Assembly (NCBI RefSeq): GCF_018130785.1
Contig: NZ_JAFCJT010000001.1
Location: 372,001 to 436,000 of the forward strand
DNA length: 64,000 nucleotides
Direction of reading: 5' to 3'
From: Bradyrhizobium liaoningense
GTDB taxonomy: Bacteria > Pseudomonadota > Alphaproteobacteria > Rhizobiales > Xanthobacteraceae
In this document: one piece after another, positions 34,748 to 45,358 of the stretch
How positions within the stretch are numbered: the stretch's first letter is position 1
Layout: each line of letters begins with the position of its first letter
Notes under the pieces: model-generated
What the model was told of the DNA's origin: nothing
Databases searched by the model: none
The model's input: the letters and a program-made list of their open reading frames with translations, nothing else
Position numbers and translations under genes: made by a program

Positions 34748-35755
34748 ATGAGATCTCCTGCCTCCATCCTCGCCCGAGTCGTGACGCTCGCGGCATCGCT
34801 GTTTGCAGCCGGGCTGGCCTCGGCCCAGCAGAGCGTCGTGCTCTATTCGGCCAACGACGACACCGTGAACAAGCTTGTAGCCGAAGGCTTCGCCAAGGCG
34901 ACCGGGATCAAGGTCGATGTGGTCTCGACTGGATCAGGTGTGCTGGTGCGCCGCGTCGCGTCCGAGGCCGCCAATCCGCAGGGCGACGTGATCTGGGGCG
35001 TCAGTGCGACGCTGTTGCGGCTCGCGAGCCCGCACCTTCAGGCTTACGCGGCGAAGGGCCGCGAAGCCGTGCCGGCGCAATTTCGCGATCCAAACGACCT
35101 TTGGCTGGGCACCAACATCCAGGTCGTTGTGATCGGCCAGAACACCAAGGCGATCGACAAGGCCGGCGGGCCCAAAGCCTGGGCGGACCTCCTCGATCCG
35201 AAATGGAAAGGCAAGCTCGCCTTTACCGACCCTGCCAATTCCGGATTCTCATACGCGGCCGCGACCACGCTCCTCTCGCTGTGGGGCGCGGACGACGCAG
35301 CCTGGACCAAGATGGACGGGCTGCTTGCGAATGCGAAGGTGCTCAACCGCTCGACCCAGGTCTTCGACGGGATTGGCAGCGGCGAATATCCGCTTGGCAT
35401 CACGCTCGAATATGCCGGCTTCCTGTGGGCCCATAACGGTGCGCCGGTGAGCGTCGCCTATCCGGCCGAGGGCACCTATGCGGGCGTCGAGGGCGCGGCC
35501 ATCCTGAAAGGCGGACCGAACCCCGAGTCTGCCAAACGGCTGGTCGACTATCTGGCCAGCAAGGAAGTCCAGGAGATGTTGCTGAAGGCGACGTTCCGGC
35601 GCCCTGCCCGTCAGGATATCGAGCTCGAGGCGGTCGCACCCGGGATGCTGCCGTTCTCGGCGATCAAGGTGCTACCCTATGACGACGGCAAATGGGAAGC
35701 GGCCCGTCGCGACACCCTCGCGCGGCTGAAGACCACGATCCAGAACACGCGCTGA
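34748..35755 (+). CDS. Fe3+/phosphonate-type ABC transporter substrate-binding protein
   Basis: A 335-residue periplasmic receptor of the SBP_bac_6/FutA-PhnS group. It has a signal peptide (about residues 1-26, ending ASAQQS) and the mature start VVLYSANDDTVNKLVAEGF. GDVIWGVSAT and TDPANSGFSYAAATTLLSLWG match receptors for iron(III), thiamine, 2-aminoethylphosphonate or polyamines. The iron-binding tyrosine pair is not obvious, and the catabolic genes around it favour an organic ligand. It starts 31 bases after the aminotransferase gene. Confidence 0.85.
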   Translation: MRSPASILARVVTLAASLFAAGLASAQQSVVLYSANDDTVNKLVAEGFAKATGIKVDVVSTGSGVLVRRVASEAANPQGDVIWGVSATLLRLASPHLQAYAAKGREAVPAQFRDPNDLWLGTNIQVVVIGQNTKAIDKAGGPKAWADLLDPKWKGKLAFTDPANSGFSYAAATTLLSLWGADDAAWTKMDGLLANAKVLNRSTQVFDGIGSGEYPLGITLEYAGFLWAHNGAPVSVAYPAEGTYAGVEGAAILKGGPNPESAKRLVDYLASKEVQEMLLKATFRRPARQDIELEAVAPGMLPFSAIKVLPYDDGKWEAARRDTLARLKTTIQNTR

Positions 35756-35759
35756 TCCG

Positions 35760-36817
<1,058 letters not shown>

Positions 36818-36821
<4 letters not shown>

Positions 36822-38455
36822 AACGCTTCGCCACCATCGTGACGCTGGCGGCCCTGGTGCTGCTCGCGGTGTTTCTGCTCTACCCGCTGGCGCTCGTCCT
36901 GGATGCAAGCTTTCGGATCGACGGCACGGGCGGCCTGACACTTGGGAACTACGCAGCGATTGTGAAGAGCCGCTACTATCTCGGCAGCATCGGCAACAGT
37001 CTTTTCTGCGCCGCGCTCGCGACGGCCTTCGCATGCGCGATCGGCATCCCGCTCGCCTTCTGCCTTGCCCGGATCGACATACCGGGCCGCGCGCTGCTGC
37101 TGACGCTTGCGTCCTTGCCGCTGGTCCTGCCCTCGTTCGTCAGCGCCTACGCCCTCGTGCTGCTGTTCGGCCATGCTGGCGTCGTCACCACCACTCTGCG
37201 CGGGATCGGCATTCCGATCGGATCGATCTACGGCGTGCCCGGCATCGTCATCGTGTTCACGTTGACGCTCTATCCATACGTCGTCATGCCCGTGCTGGCC
37301 GGATTCCAGGCAGTCGACGCCTCGATGGAAGAGGCAGCCCGCAATCTCGGCGGCTCACGGCCCTATGTGATCCGCACCGTGCTGCTGCCCATCGTGATGC
37401 CGGCGATCCTTGCGGGCGGATTATTGGTGTTCATTGAGGCACTGGAGAATTTCGGCGTGCCAGCGGTGCTGGCTGAGGACCGGCCGTTCCTGGCCGTCGA
37501 CATCTTCAAGCTGTTCGCCGGCGAATCTGATGCCAACCCGGCCGCGGCGGGCGCACTCAGCGTGCTCCTGATCGCCTGCACGGCGATCGCGCTGCTCGTT
37601 CAGCGGCACTACCTCGGCAAGCGCCGGTTTTCGACCAATGCCCGCAGCGCGCCCGCGAAGCTGCCTCTGACGCCCGGACTGCGGCTCACGGCCACGATCG
37701 TGAGTTGGGGCATTGTGATTGCCTCGCTGCTGCCGTTCACGGCCGTGTTGATGATCTCCCTCCTGCGCTTTCGCGGCCCTGTCCTGACCTGGGAGTTCGG
37801 ATTGGGCAATTACGCCACCCTATTGTCCGGCTCCTATCGGCCGCTGCTCAACACGCTGACGCTCGCCAGCATCGCGGCCGTCGCCACCATGCTGATCGGC
37901 GCTCCGATCGGCTATGTCGTGGCCCGGCACCGCTCGCGCCTGTCGGGATTGCTCGATTTCGTCGGCATGGTGCCGTTTGCGGTCTCGGGCACGATCCTGG
38001 CGATCGGGCTCATCATCGCGTTCAACAGCGGTCCCTTGATTCTGACCGGCGGCTGGCTGATCCTGGTCATCGCCTATGTCGTCCGCAAGCTCCCCTTCGC
38101 GATCCGGTCGTCCTCGGCAATCGTGCACCAGCTCGATCCCTCGCTCGAGGAAGCCTCGATCAATCTCGGGGTCACGCCAAGCAAAACCTTCGCGACCCTG
38201 ACCGTGCCGTTGATGGCCAGCGGCCTTGTCGGCGGGCTGGTGCTGGTCTGGATCACTGCGGCATCCGAGTTGAGCGCGACCATTGTGCTCTATGCCAGCG
38301 GCTGGGTCACCACGACCGTCGTGATGTACCATGCCATCGAGGGCACCGGCGCGGGTCTAGCGGCCGCCGCGGCCGCGGTGCTTATCCTCGTCACCGCGAT
38401 CCCGTTGCTCCTGATCAATCGGCGCATCAACAAGCAGGAATCAACCGTGATATGA
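36818..38455 (+). CDS. ABC transporter permease with two fused membrane domains (FbpB-like)
   Basis: A 545-residue polytopic protein with about 12 membrane segments and two BPD-transport repeats. EAA-type cytoplasmic loops are visible twice: VDASMEEAARNLGGSRPYVIRTVLLPIVMP in the first half and LDPSLEEASINLGVTPSKTFATLTVPLM in the second. A fused dimer of this kind is the FbpB/SfuB architecture, replacing two separate permease genes. It forms the channel for the ATPase and receptor encoded just upstream. Confidence 0.9.
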
Positions 38456-38471
38456 CGGCAGGACAGGACGT

Positions 38472-39527
38472 ATGAACGACGCAGCCCCGACGCTCCCGAA
38501 TTTCCGCAGCGACAATGTCGCGCCGGTCAGCCCCGAGATTCTGCGAGCGATCGCCGAGGCCAATCGCGGCCCGGCCGCCGCTTATGGCGACGACGATTAT
38601 TCGAGATTGTTGAATGCGCGCTTCTCGGAGCTGTTCGAGACCGCGGTCACCGTGTTCCCGGTCTCGACCGGTACGGCGGCCAACGCCTTGTCACTCGCAA
38701 GCTGCGCGCGGCCCTATGGCGCCATCTATTGTCACGAAGAGGCGCATATCCACACCGCGGAAGGCGGCGCGACCGAAGCCTTCACAGGCGGCGCGAAGCT
38801 CGTCGCCATGTCCGGCCGAAACTTTCGGATCGAGCCGTCGAGCCTGAGCGAAGCGCTGGGCCGGGCGGCCTGGGGAGTCCGCAACCGCTCCCAGCCCGAT
38901 GCCGTGTCGATCACCCAGGCCAGCGAGTATGGAACAATCTATCCCCTCGCCGAGATCGCCGAAATCGGAGCAGTCGCCCACGACAGGAATCTGTCGCTGC
39001 ACATGGATGGCGCCCGGTTCGCCAACGCGCTGGCGCGGCTCGATTGCAGCCCGGCCGACATGACATGGCGCGCTGGCGTCGACATCCTGTCCTTCGGGGC
39101 GACCAAGAACGGGGCGATGTCGGCGGATGCGATCGTGGTGTTCGACCAGGATCTCGTCGAATCCCTGTCCTATCGGCTTCGCCGCGCCGGCCAGACCTCG
39201 TCGAAGATGCGCTTTGCGTCGGCACAGCTGCTCGCCTACGTCGAGGATCGCCTGTACCTGCGGCTCGCGGCGAAGGCCAATGCCGTGGCCGCGCGTCTTG
39301 GAGCGGGTCTCGCTGCGCTGCCCGACGTTCAGCTCATTGCGCCAGTGGAAGCCAATCTGGTTTTCATCAACCTGCCCGCTTTGGCCATCAACCGTCTTGC
39401 AGCGAGCGGGCTGCAATTCGCGCGACGGGGCCAGGACGTAATCCGGTTCGTGGCTCGCTTTGACAGCACCGAACAGGAAGCCGACGATGTCATCGCGCTC
39501 GTCCATCGCGCAATTGCAGGAGGCTGA
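38472..39527 (+). CDS. Threonine aldolase family PLP enzyme
   Basis: A 351-residue member of the beta-eliminating lyase/threonine aldolase family. The PLP lysine is K212 in LSFGATKNGAMSADAIV. The N-terminus NFRSDNVAPVSPEIL and the LHMDGARFANAL segment are typical. Such enzymes cleave 3-hydroxy amino acids (threonine, beta-hydroxyaspartate, phenylserine) into glycine plus an aldehyde. It closes the operon 16 bases after the permease, suggesting that the imported amino acid carries a beta-hydroxyl or that glycine is a product. Its exact substrate is unknown. Confidence 0.88.
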   Translation: MNDAAPTLPNFRSDNVAPVSPEILRAIAEANRGPAAAYGDDDYSRLLNARFSELFETAVTVFPVSTGTAANALSLASCARPYGAIYCHEEAHIHTAEGGATEAFTGGAKLVAMSGRNFRIEPSSLSEALGRAAWGVRNRSQPDAVSITQASEYGTIYPLAEIAEIGAVAHDRNLSLHMDGARFANALARLDCSPADMTWRAGVDILSFGATKNGAMSADAIVVFDQDLVESLSYRLRRAGQTSSKMRFASAQLLAYVEDRLYLRLAAKANAVAARLGAGLAALPDVQLIAPVEANLVFINLPALAINRLAASGLQFARRGQDVIRFVARFDSTEQEADDVIALVHRAIAGG

Positions 39528-39929
39528 GAGCGATCATTCCTTAACCGGATCATTCTGCAGATAGTTGCCCCGCCCACCGTCACCCGCGCGCCTACAGTCT
39601 TCCAATTTTCGATTGCAGCTCCTGCGCAACAAGAGCATCGCCTGGCAAGGGACACACGCTCAACCAACTGCCACGCCCGTTAGCTGTACTGATCTTCTTT
39701 GATCTCCCGGTGCACACGTCGCGCACACGCCGCCTTCTAACCGCTTGAAAAACTTGAACTCTCGGTCCAATCCATTATCGGGACAGCGAAAAAGCGAAAG
39801 TCTCCTAATTTCAATAGCTTACCCTACACTCTTAATAGGATGAAGCATGAAGCTGCTGCACTCCAAACTAGCCGAAATTTGCGCATTTTGTACCCGTTTG
39901 CCCCCTCGATGCATGGAGTGCACACGGCC
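39528..39929. other. Intergenic stretch, AT-richer than its neighbours
   Basis: About 400 bases after the threonine-aldolase gene carry no convincing open frame. The stretch from about 39700 to 39900 is visibly richer in A and T than the flanking operons and ends in an integrase remnant, which suggests a former insertion boundary. No tRNA or attachment-site repeat could be recognised. Confidence 0.4.
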
Positions 39930-40064
39930 ATGGCCAGCTTCACTCAATTGCCCTCCGGGAACTGGCCCGTCCAGGTCCGCCGCAAGAACCGCTATGTGTC
40001 AGAGACCGTTCGCCGTCGCAAGGACGGCGAAGATTGGGCGCTCGACCGAGAACCACTCGGTTAG
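39930..40064 (+). pseudogene. 5' remnant of a phage-type integrase gene
   Basis: From ATG 39930 the frame encodes MASFTQLPSGNWPVQVRRKN, then YVSETVRRRKDGEDWALDRE, and stops. This is the conserved N-terminal Arm/SAM-like start of tyrosine recombinases common in Bradyrhizobium, normally followed by about 300 more residues. The catalytic domain is absent in all frames downstream. It marks an old, inactivated mobile-element edge. Sequence from 40065 to 40352 holds nothing else I can name. Confidence 0.6.
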
Positions 40065-40352
40065 GCGCGAACAAGGCCGCAACGCGGATTTCCTTTGAAG
40101 TCGCCCAGCGCGCGGAGCCGAAGGTCGTCACCAACTGGCTTCGCCGCGCACGCCTCACCGAGTTGACGATCGCAGATAGAGCGCCAGCTGCTTCAAATTT
40201 GTCGGTGTTCGGCAAGCCGCAATCGTCCGACATCACCCGGACGATGCCGCGTTCATCCGGCATGTAGGGCCCCCTTTGCCCGAAGACAACGTTTGTTCGC
40301 AGCCGGACATTCTGTATGATCGTTCGCGAGCCTGTTTGCCTGGAGGATCGCG

Positions 40353-40475
40353 ATGAAGGCTTTCATGCTGGCCTGCGTTGCAACGATTGCGATCGCAGCA
40401 GTTGCAGTTGCAGTGCTGAACAGCGTACAGCAACCCGTCGCACAAGCCTTTGCTACGACGGGCGTGCGTCTGTAA
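40353..40475 (+). CDS. 40-residue single-pass membrane or exported peptide
   Basis: ATG 40353 is preceded by GGAGG at good spacing. The 40-residue product begins MKAFMLACVATIAIAAVAVA, then VLNSVQQPVAQAFATTGVRL. It is one hydrophobic segment with a short polar tail ending in TTGVRL. I recall similar very short proteins in other Bradyrhizobium genomes, but their function is unknown. It is convergent with the formate dehydrogenase gamma gene, 23 bases away. Confidence 0.65.
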   Translation: MKAFMLACVATIAIAAVAVAVLNSVQQPVAQAFATTGVRL

Positions 40476-40498
40476 ATCAAGTCGGGGTTTCGACGGGG

Positions 40499-41512
40499 CT
40501 ACTCCGCCGGGGAAGCGGCGCGGCGGCGTTGCGGCTGTGAGTCACCAGGACCGGTTCGTGCCGTCTGCTCATCCATCCACAGGCTGTGGTGCTCGCGCGC
40601 CCAGTTGACGTCCACTTCACCTGAACCCATCGCCTCGAAGGCACCTTCCATGCCGATCGTGCCGATATAGATGTGCGCGAGCATCGCGGCGATGAACAGC
40701 ACCCCAACGATGGAGTGAACGATCTGGGCCATCTGCATCCCCTCGATCCCCGTCCCGTAGAACGGAAACATGAGCACGTAGCCCGTCCCGGCCACAAGTC
40801 CGCCACCGATCACGACGATCCAGTAGATCGCCTTCTGGCCGGCGTTGAATCGATAGGCCGGCGGATGATCATGACCGATCAATCCGCCTCCCCGCTTGGT
40901 CCACTCCACATCGACCTTGTTCGGGATATTGCCGCCGATCCACATCAGGAAAATCAGAACGACGCCGATGGTGAACGGGAAGCTCAGGTAGTTGTGGGCA
41001 TACTTCGCCCATTGCGACCATTCGGAAAAGGCCTCAAAGCCGATCAGCGGCAACAGCAGCGGTCGCCCGAAGGTGATGTTCAGACCGGAGACCGCCAGAA
41101 TGATAAAGCAGGTCGCAGTCATCCAGTGCACGAAACGCTCAAAGGTGTTGAAGCGCACGATGGTGCGGCCGGATCGTCCGCTTTCCAGCCGAACCATGCC
41201 GACGGCAAGATAGAAGACGACCAGCACCGCCAGCATTCCGACGATAGCGACACCGCCGATCCAACGCAGCAAGACGTTGCGGAATTCACGCCACTCGCGG
41301 CCTTGCGGCTGGACAAGCACGCTGGAACGCTGGTCGGGGATGCTGACGCGGCCCTGGATCCGGTCCAACTCTTGGAGCAACTGCCGTTCATTGACCGCGT
41401 CCGCGGTCGGGTTGATCTGCTGGCCCATTGACGGCGTAGGTGTCGCCGCGATCAACAGAAGCAATGCCCACGCGCCGATAGCGAGGCGAATGAACCTTCC
41501 AAATGACGGCAT
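40499..41512 (-). CDS. fdoI: Formate dehydrogenase gamma subunit (cytochrome b)
   Basis: A 337-residue membrane subunit with an N-terminal signal-like segment (to about residue 31). The cytochrome b561-type four-helix domain has heme-ligand histidines in FERFVHWMTATCF, YAHNYLSFPF and AQIVHSIVGVLF / LAHIYIG. It anchors the dehydrogenase in the inner membrane and passes electrons from the beta subunit to quinone. The extended N-terminal periplasmic region is typical of alphaproteobacterial FDH gamma subunits. It is the last gene of the operon, 42 bases after the beta subunit. Confidence 0.92.
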   Translation of the reverse strand: MPSFGRFIRLAIGAWALLLLIAATPTPSMGQQINPTADAVNERQLLQELDRIQGRVSIPDQRSSVLVQPQGREWREFRNVLLRWIGGVAIVGMLAVLVVFYLAVGMVRLESGRSGRTIVRFNTFERFVHWMTATCFIILAVSGLNITFGRPLLLPLIGFEAFSEWSQWAKYAHNYLSFPFTIGVVLIFLMWIGGNIPNKVDVEWTKRGGGLIGHDHPPAYRFNAGQKAIYWIVVIGGGLVAGTGYVLMFPFYGTGIEGMQMAQIVHSIVGVLFIAAMLAHIYIGTIGMEGAFEAMGSGEVDVNWAREHHSLWMDEQTARTGPGDSQPQRRRAASPAE

Positions 41513-41554
41513 AAGTTCCTCCCGGCATTCGAGCCGCGCGGATCGCGGCCTCCT

Positions 41555-42151
41555 TCAGGACTCGATCGTCTCGCGATAAGCGGTCTTCCAGCCCCATGCC
41601 CCCGAGCCATAGCCACGCTTCAACACGCGTTCCTTGTAGATGCTGGCGATGATCTCGCCATCACCGGCGAGCAGCGACTTGGTCGAGCACATTTCGGCGC
41701 ACAGGGGCAGCTTGCCTTCGGCGAGACGGTTCGCGCCGTACTTTTCGTATTCCTCCTTGCTGCCGTCGGCCTCGGGACCGCCGGCGCAGTAGGTACATTT
41801 GTCCATCTTGCCGCGCGAGCCGAAATTGCCGACCTTCGGATATTGCGGCGCGCCGAATGGGCAGGCGTAGAAGCAGTAGCCGCAACCGATGCAGAGGTCC
41901 TTGGAGTGCAGCACCACGCCGTCGGCGGTGGTGTAGAAGCAATTGACCGGGCACACCGCAGCGCAGGGTGCATCGGTGCAGTGCATGCACGCCATCGAGA
42001 CCGAACGTTCGCCCGGCTTGCCGTCATTGATGGTGACGACACGGCGCCGGTTGATGCCCCAGGGAACCTCGTGCTCGTTCTTGCAGGCTGTCACGCAGGC
42101 GTTGCACTCGATGCAACGGTCGGCGTCGCAGAGAAACTTCATACGTGCCAT
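41555..42151 (-). CDS. fdhB: Formate dehydrogenase beta subunit (four 4Fe-4S clusters)
   Basis: A 198-residue ferredoxin-like subunit. Cysteine groups are in CDADRCIECNACVTACKNEH, CMHCTDAPCAAVCPV, CIGCGYCFYACPFGAP and CTYCAGG. It relays electrons from the molybdenum centre to the cytochrome b subunit. It lacks the C-terminal membrane helix seen in E. coli FdnH, so its membrane association depends on the gamma subunit. It lies 12 bases after the catalytic subunit gene. Confidence 0.92.
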   Translation of the reverse strand: MARMKFLCDADRCIECNACVTACKNEHEVPWGINRRRVVTINDGKPGERSVSMACMHCTDAPCAAVCPVNCFYTTADGVVLHSKDLCIGCGYCFYACPFGAPQYPKVGNFGSRGKMDKCTYCAGGPEADGSKEEYEKYGANRLAEGKLPLCAEMCSTKSLLAGDGEIIASIYKERVLKRGYGSGAWGWKTAYRETIES

Positions 42152-42163
42152 CGTCGTTGCTCC

Positions 42164-45106
42164 TTATGCCGCCGCGATCTGGCAAAGAGTGACTTTGGTC
42201 TCCTGCATGTTCGTCGCGGGATCGTACCCGTAGGTCGTGATCGTGTTCGCGCTTTCGCCGAGCACGATCGGATCGGTACCCTTGGGGTAATTGCTGCGAA
42301 GATCCTTGCCCGCGAGCCAACCGCCGAAGTGGAAAGGCATCCAGGCAACGCCCTTGCCGACCCGCTCGGTGACCAGCGCCTTCATCCTGGCCTTGGAGTT
42401 ATTCTCCGCGCCGGTCACCCAGACCCAGCCGCCGTCCTTGACGCCGCGCTCGGCGGCATCGGCCGGATTGATCTCGATGAACATGTCCTGCTGCAATTCG
42501 GCGAGCCAGGGATTGGTCCGCGTCTCCTCGCCGCCGCCTTCGTACTCGACCAGACGGCCAGACGACAGGATGAGCGGAAACTGTTTTGCAATTCCCTTCT
42601 CCATCGCAGCCTTCTGCACGGAGAAGCCGATATTGGGCACCCGGAACTGCTTGGCATCTGGCAGCGTCGGATATTTGGCGACCAGGTCGACGCGCGGCGT
42701 ATAGATCGGCTCGCGGTGGACCGGAATGGGATCGGGCAAGCCGAACGCATTCATGCGCGCCTTGCCGTTGCCGTAGGGAACGCAGCCATGCGCGAGCGCG
42801 ACGCGCTGGATGCCGCCCGAGAGATCGAGCGACCACGACACCGCGTCCGGAGTGGCCGGATTGATCTTGTTGATCGTCGCCATCTCCGCTTCCGTGAGCT
42901 CCGTGTCCCAGCCGAGCTTCTTCAGGACCGCCAGAGTGAATTCCGGATAGCCGTCCTCGATTCCCGAACCCTTCGAGTACGAGCCGTCCGCGAGCAGGCT
43001 TACTTTCCGCGTCGTGCCGTCCGGCAGCTTCTCTTCGCGCTCCACGCCGAAACGCGGCCGGAACGTGCCGCCACCGTCCATCACGTGCAGGTTGGTGTTG
43101 TAGAGCAGCGGCGTGCCGGGATGCTTGACCTCGGGCGATCCCCAGCACGGCCAGGGTAGACCGTAATAGTCGCCGCCCACTTCAGGATCGTCCTTGGGCG
43201 CTCGCATCGTCAGCATGTCGAACTTCGCCTGGTTCTTCATATGCGCCTTGAGGCGCTCGGGCGATTGCCCGCAATAGCCGGTCGACCAGCTGCCGCGGTT
43301 CATCTCCCGCAACAGATCCTCCGCCTCAGGCAGATTGTTCTCGATCTTGATGTTCTTGAACATCTTGTCGGCGAAACCGAACTTTTTCGCGAATAGATAG
43401 ATGATCTCGAGATCGTCCTTCGATTCGAAGATCGGCTTCACGATCTGCTCGCCCCATTGAAGCGAGCGGTTGGAGGCAACGCGCGAACCCTTGCACTCGA
43501 ACTGCGTGGCGACTGGGAGAATGTAGACGCCATCCTTGCGTCCCGCCTCGACTGCGAGCGAGGCCCAGGTCGTCGGATGCGGGTCAGCGATGACGAGCAG
43601 CTCGAGCGCCTTCAGGCCGTTCAGGGATTCGGGAATTCGGGTGATGCTGTTGGAAGCGTGTCCCTGCACGAACACCGCCCGCACATTGTCTTTCTGCGCG
43701 ACCTGATCTTTCGGCAGCGTCACCGCTTCGAACCAGCGGGTCAGCGGGATGCCGGGGGTCTCCATGATCTGCTTGGAATCGAAGCGCGACTTCAGGAAAT
43801 CATAGTCGACCTCCCACACCCGAGACCAGTGCTTCCACGCGCCTTCGGCAAGCCCGTAGTAGAACGGCAGCGTGACGATATCGAGCCCGACGTCGGTCGC
43901 GCCTTGCACGTTGTCGTGGCCACGGAAGATGTTGGCGCCCATGCCCGCTCCGCCGACATTGCCGGTCATCAGCAGCAGGATGCAACTGGCGCGCACGTTG
44001 GCGGTGCCGACGGTCTTCTGGGTCTGGCCCATGGCCCAGATCAGCGTGGCCGGCTTCTCGGTGGCAAACATCTTGGCGACGCGCTTGAGCTGCTCGCCAG
44101 GAATGCCGGTGACGCGCTCGACTTCTTCCGGATTCCACTTCTCCACCTCTTTTCGGAGATCGTCGAATCCATACACCCGCTGTCGGATGAACTCCTTGTC
44201 TTCCCAACCGTTCTGGAGGATGTGCCACATCATGCCGTACAGCACCGGGATGTCGGTGCCGGGCCGCATCCGCACATATTCGGTCGCATGTGCCGCGGTT
44301 CGCGTCAGGCGCGGGTCGATGACGACAAAGTTGGCCTTTTGCAGCTCCTTGCCTTCGAGCAGGTGCTGCAACGAGACCGGATGCGCCTCGGCGGGGTTGC
44401 CGCCTAAAACGACCTGCGTCTTGGCATTACGAATGTCATTGTAGCTGTTGGTCATCGCGCCGTAGCCCCAGGTGTTGGCGACGCCGGTGACGGTGGTCGA
44501 ATGGCAGATGCGGGCCTGGTGATCGGTGTTGTTGGTTCCCCAGAACGCGCCGAGCTTGCGGAACAGGTAAGCGCCTTCGTTCGTCATCTTGGCCGAGCCG
44601 AGCCAATAGACGGAGTCAGGGCCCGACTTCTCGCGCACGACCTGAAGCTTGTCTCCAATCTCGTTGATCGCGGTATCCCAGGAGACGCGAGTCCATTGCC
44701 CGCCGACCAGCTTCATCGGATAGCGTAGCCGCCGCTCGCTGTGCACGAGTTCGCGGACAGAGGCGCCCTTGGCACAATGCGATCCGCGATTGATCGGGGA
44801 ATCCCAGCTGGGCTCCTGGCCGATCCACACCCCGTTCAACACCTCCGCCGTCACGGTGCAGCCGACAGAACAATGCGTGCAGATGCTCTTGCGGACGGTG
44901 GCGCCCGCGGTGAGCGGCCCCGCGGCGGCCGCCTCAGCCTTGCGCACGCCGCCGACAGAGATGGTGCCGAGCGCTGCGAGCGCGCCGCCGGCAAGACCGG
45001 ATTTGCGCAGGAAGCTGCGACGGTCGAGGCCGCTGGCCTGACCTGCAAGGGTGTCTGCGACGGAGCCGCGGCGCAGGGAATGCTGGTGTGTTCGCTTGAT
45101 GAGCAC
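42164..45106 (-). CDS. fdhA: Formate dehydrogenase catalytic (alpha) subunit, Tat-exported, Cys-type
   Basis: A 980-residue molybdo(tungsto)pterin enzyme oxidising formate to CO2 in the periplasm. A Tat signal lies near residues 28-48 (DRRSFLRKSGLAGGALAAL). The N-terminal 4Fe-4S site is C76, C79, C83 and C111. The metal ligand is Cys201 in QARICHST, encoded by TGC, so no selenocysteine is involved. The start is GTG 45106 with GGGAGG upstream. Molybdopterin-binding stretches such as VVIDPRLTRTAAHATEYVRMRPGTD and MTGNVGGAGMG are intact. It is surrounded by maturation and electron-transfer genes. Confidence 0.94.
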   Translation of the reverse strand: MLIKRTHQHSLRRGSVADTLAGQASGLDRRSFLRKSGLAGGALAALGTISVGGVRKAEAAAAGPLTAGATVRKSICTHCSVGCTVTAEVLNGVWIGQEPSWDSPINRGSHCAKGASVRELVHSERRLRYPMKLVGGQWTRVSWDTAINEIGDKLQVVREKSGPDSVYWLGSAKMTNEGAYLFRKLGAFWGTNNTDHQARICHSTTVTGVANTWGYGAMTNSYNDIRNAKTQVVLGGNPAEAHPVSLQHLLEGKELQKANFVVIDPRLTRTAAHATEYVRMRPGTDIPVLYGMMWHILQNGWEDKEFIRQRVYGFDDLRKEVEKWNPEEVERVTGIPGEQLKRVAKMFATEKPATLIWAMGQTQKTVGTANVRASCILLLMTGNVGGAGMGANIFRGHDNVQGATDVGLDIVTLPFYYGLAEGAWKHWSRVWEVDYDFLKSRFDSKQIMETPGIPLTRWFEAVTLPKDQVAQKDNVRAVFVQGHASNSITRIPESLNGLKALELLVIADPHPTTWASLAVEAGRKDGVYILPVATQFECKGSRVASNRSLQWGEQIVKPIFESKDDLEIIYLFAKKFGFADKMFKNIKIENNLPEAEDLLREMNRGSWSTGYCGQSPERLKAHMKNQAKFDMLTMRAPKDDPEVGGDYYGLPWPCWGSPEVKHPGTPLLYNTNLHVMDGGGTFRPRFGVEREEKLPDGTTRKVSLLADGSYSKGSGIEDGYPEFTLAVLKKLGWDTELTEAEMATINKINPATPDAVSWSLDLSGGIQRVALAHGCVPYGNGKARMNAFGLPDPIPVHREPIYTPRVDLVAKYPTLPDAKQFRVPNIGFSVQKAAMEKGIAKQFPLILSSGRLVEYEGGGEETRTNPWLAELQQDMFIEINPADAAERGVKDGGWVWVTGAENNSKARMKALVTERVGKGVAWMPFHFGGWLAGKDLRSNYPKGTDPIVLGESANTITTYGYDPATNMQETKVTLCQIAAA

Positions 45107-45119
45107 GGTCGCCTCCCTC

Positions 45120-45329
45120 TCAGGTCGGATAGCGATTGACGCGGTAATAGGCCTTCACGTGATCGGATTCCTTGTAGCGCGCCTTGCGCTTCTCATCGTT
45201 GCTCTCGCTGTCGGCCTGCGCAGACCCGACGAGCGGTGTCGCGAGTGTGGCGCCGGCGCCAACCGTGCCGATGCCGACCTTGCGAAGGAAATCGCGGCGC
45301 CCGACCGCGGCTTTGTTGTCTTCACTCAT
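45120..45329 (-). CDS. Small Tat-signal protein of the formate dehydrogenase operon
   Basis: A 69-residue protein made of a twin-arginine signal (GRRDFLRKVGIGTVGAGATL) and a short charged tail (ESNDEKRKARYKESDHVKAYY). ATG 45329 is chosen; the longer frame runs into the chaperone gene. Such small Tat proteins accompany periplasmic formate dehydrogenases in proteobacteria and probably travel with the enzyme. The exact role is unknown. It is 13 bases upstream of fdhA. Confidence 0.85.
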   Translation of the reverse strand: MSEDNKAAVGRRDFLRKVGIGTVGAGATLATPLVGSAQADSESNDEKRKARYKESDHVKAYYRVNRYPT

Positions 45330-45358
45330 CGCTTCCCTCCCGGACCAGCACGCGCTCG

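Noticed and set aside
39528..40352. A tRNA or attachment site next to the integrase remnant
   Set aside because: No cloverleaf-like sequence or paired direct repeat could be found by eye.
42164..45106. Possible selenocysteine formate dehydrogenase
   Set aside because: The active-site codon is TGC (Cys), and no in-frame TGA occurs in the open frame.
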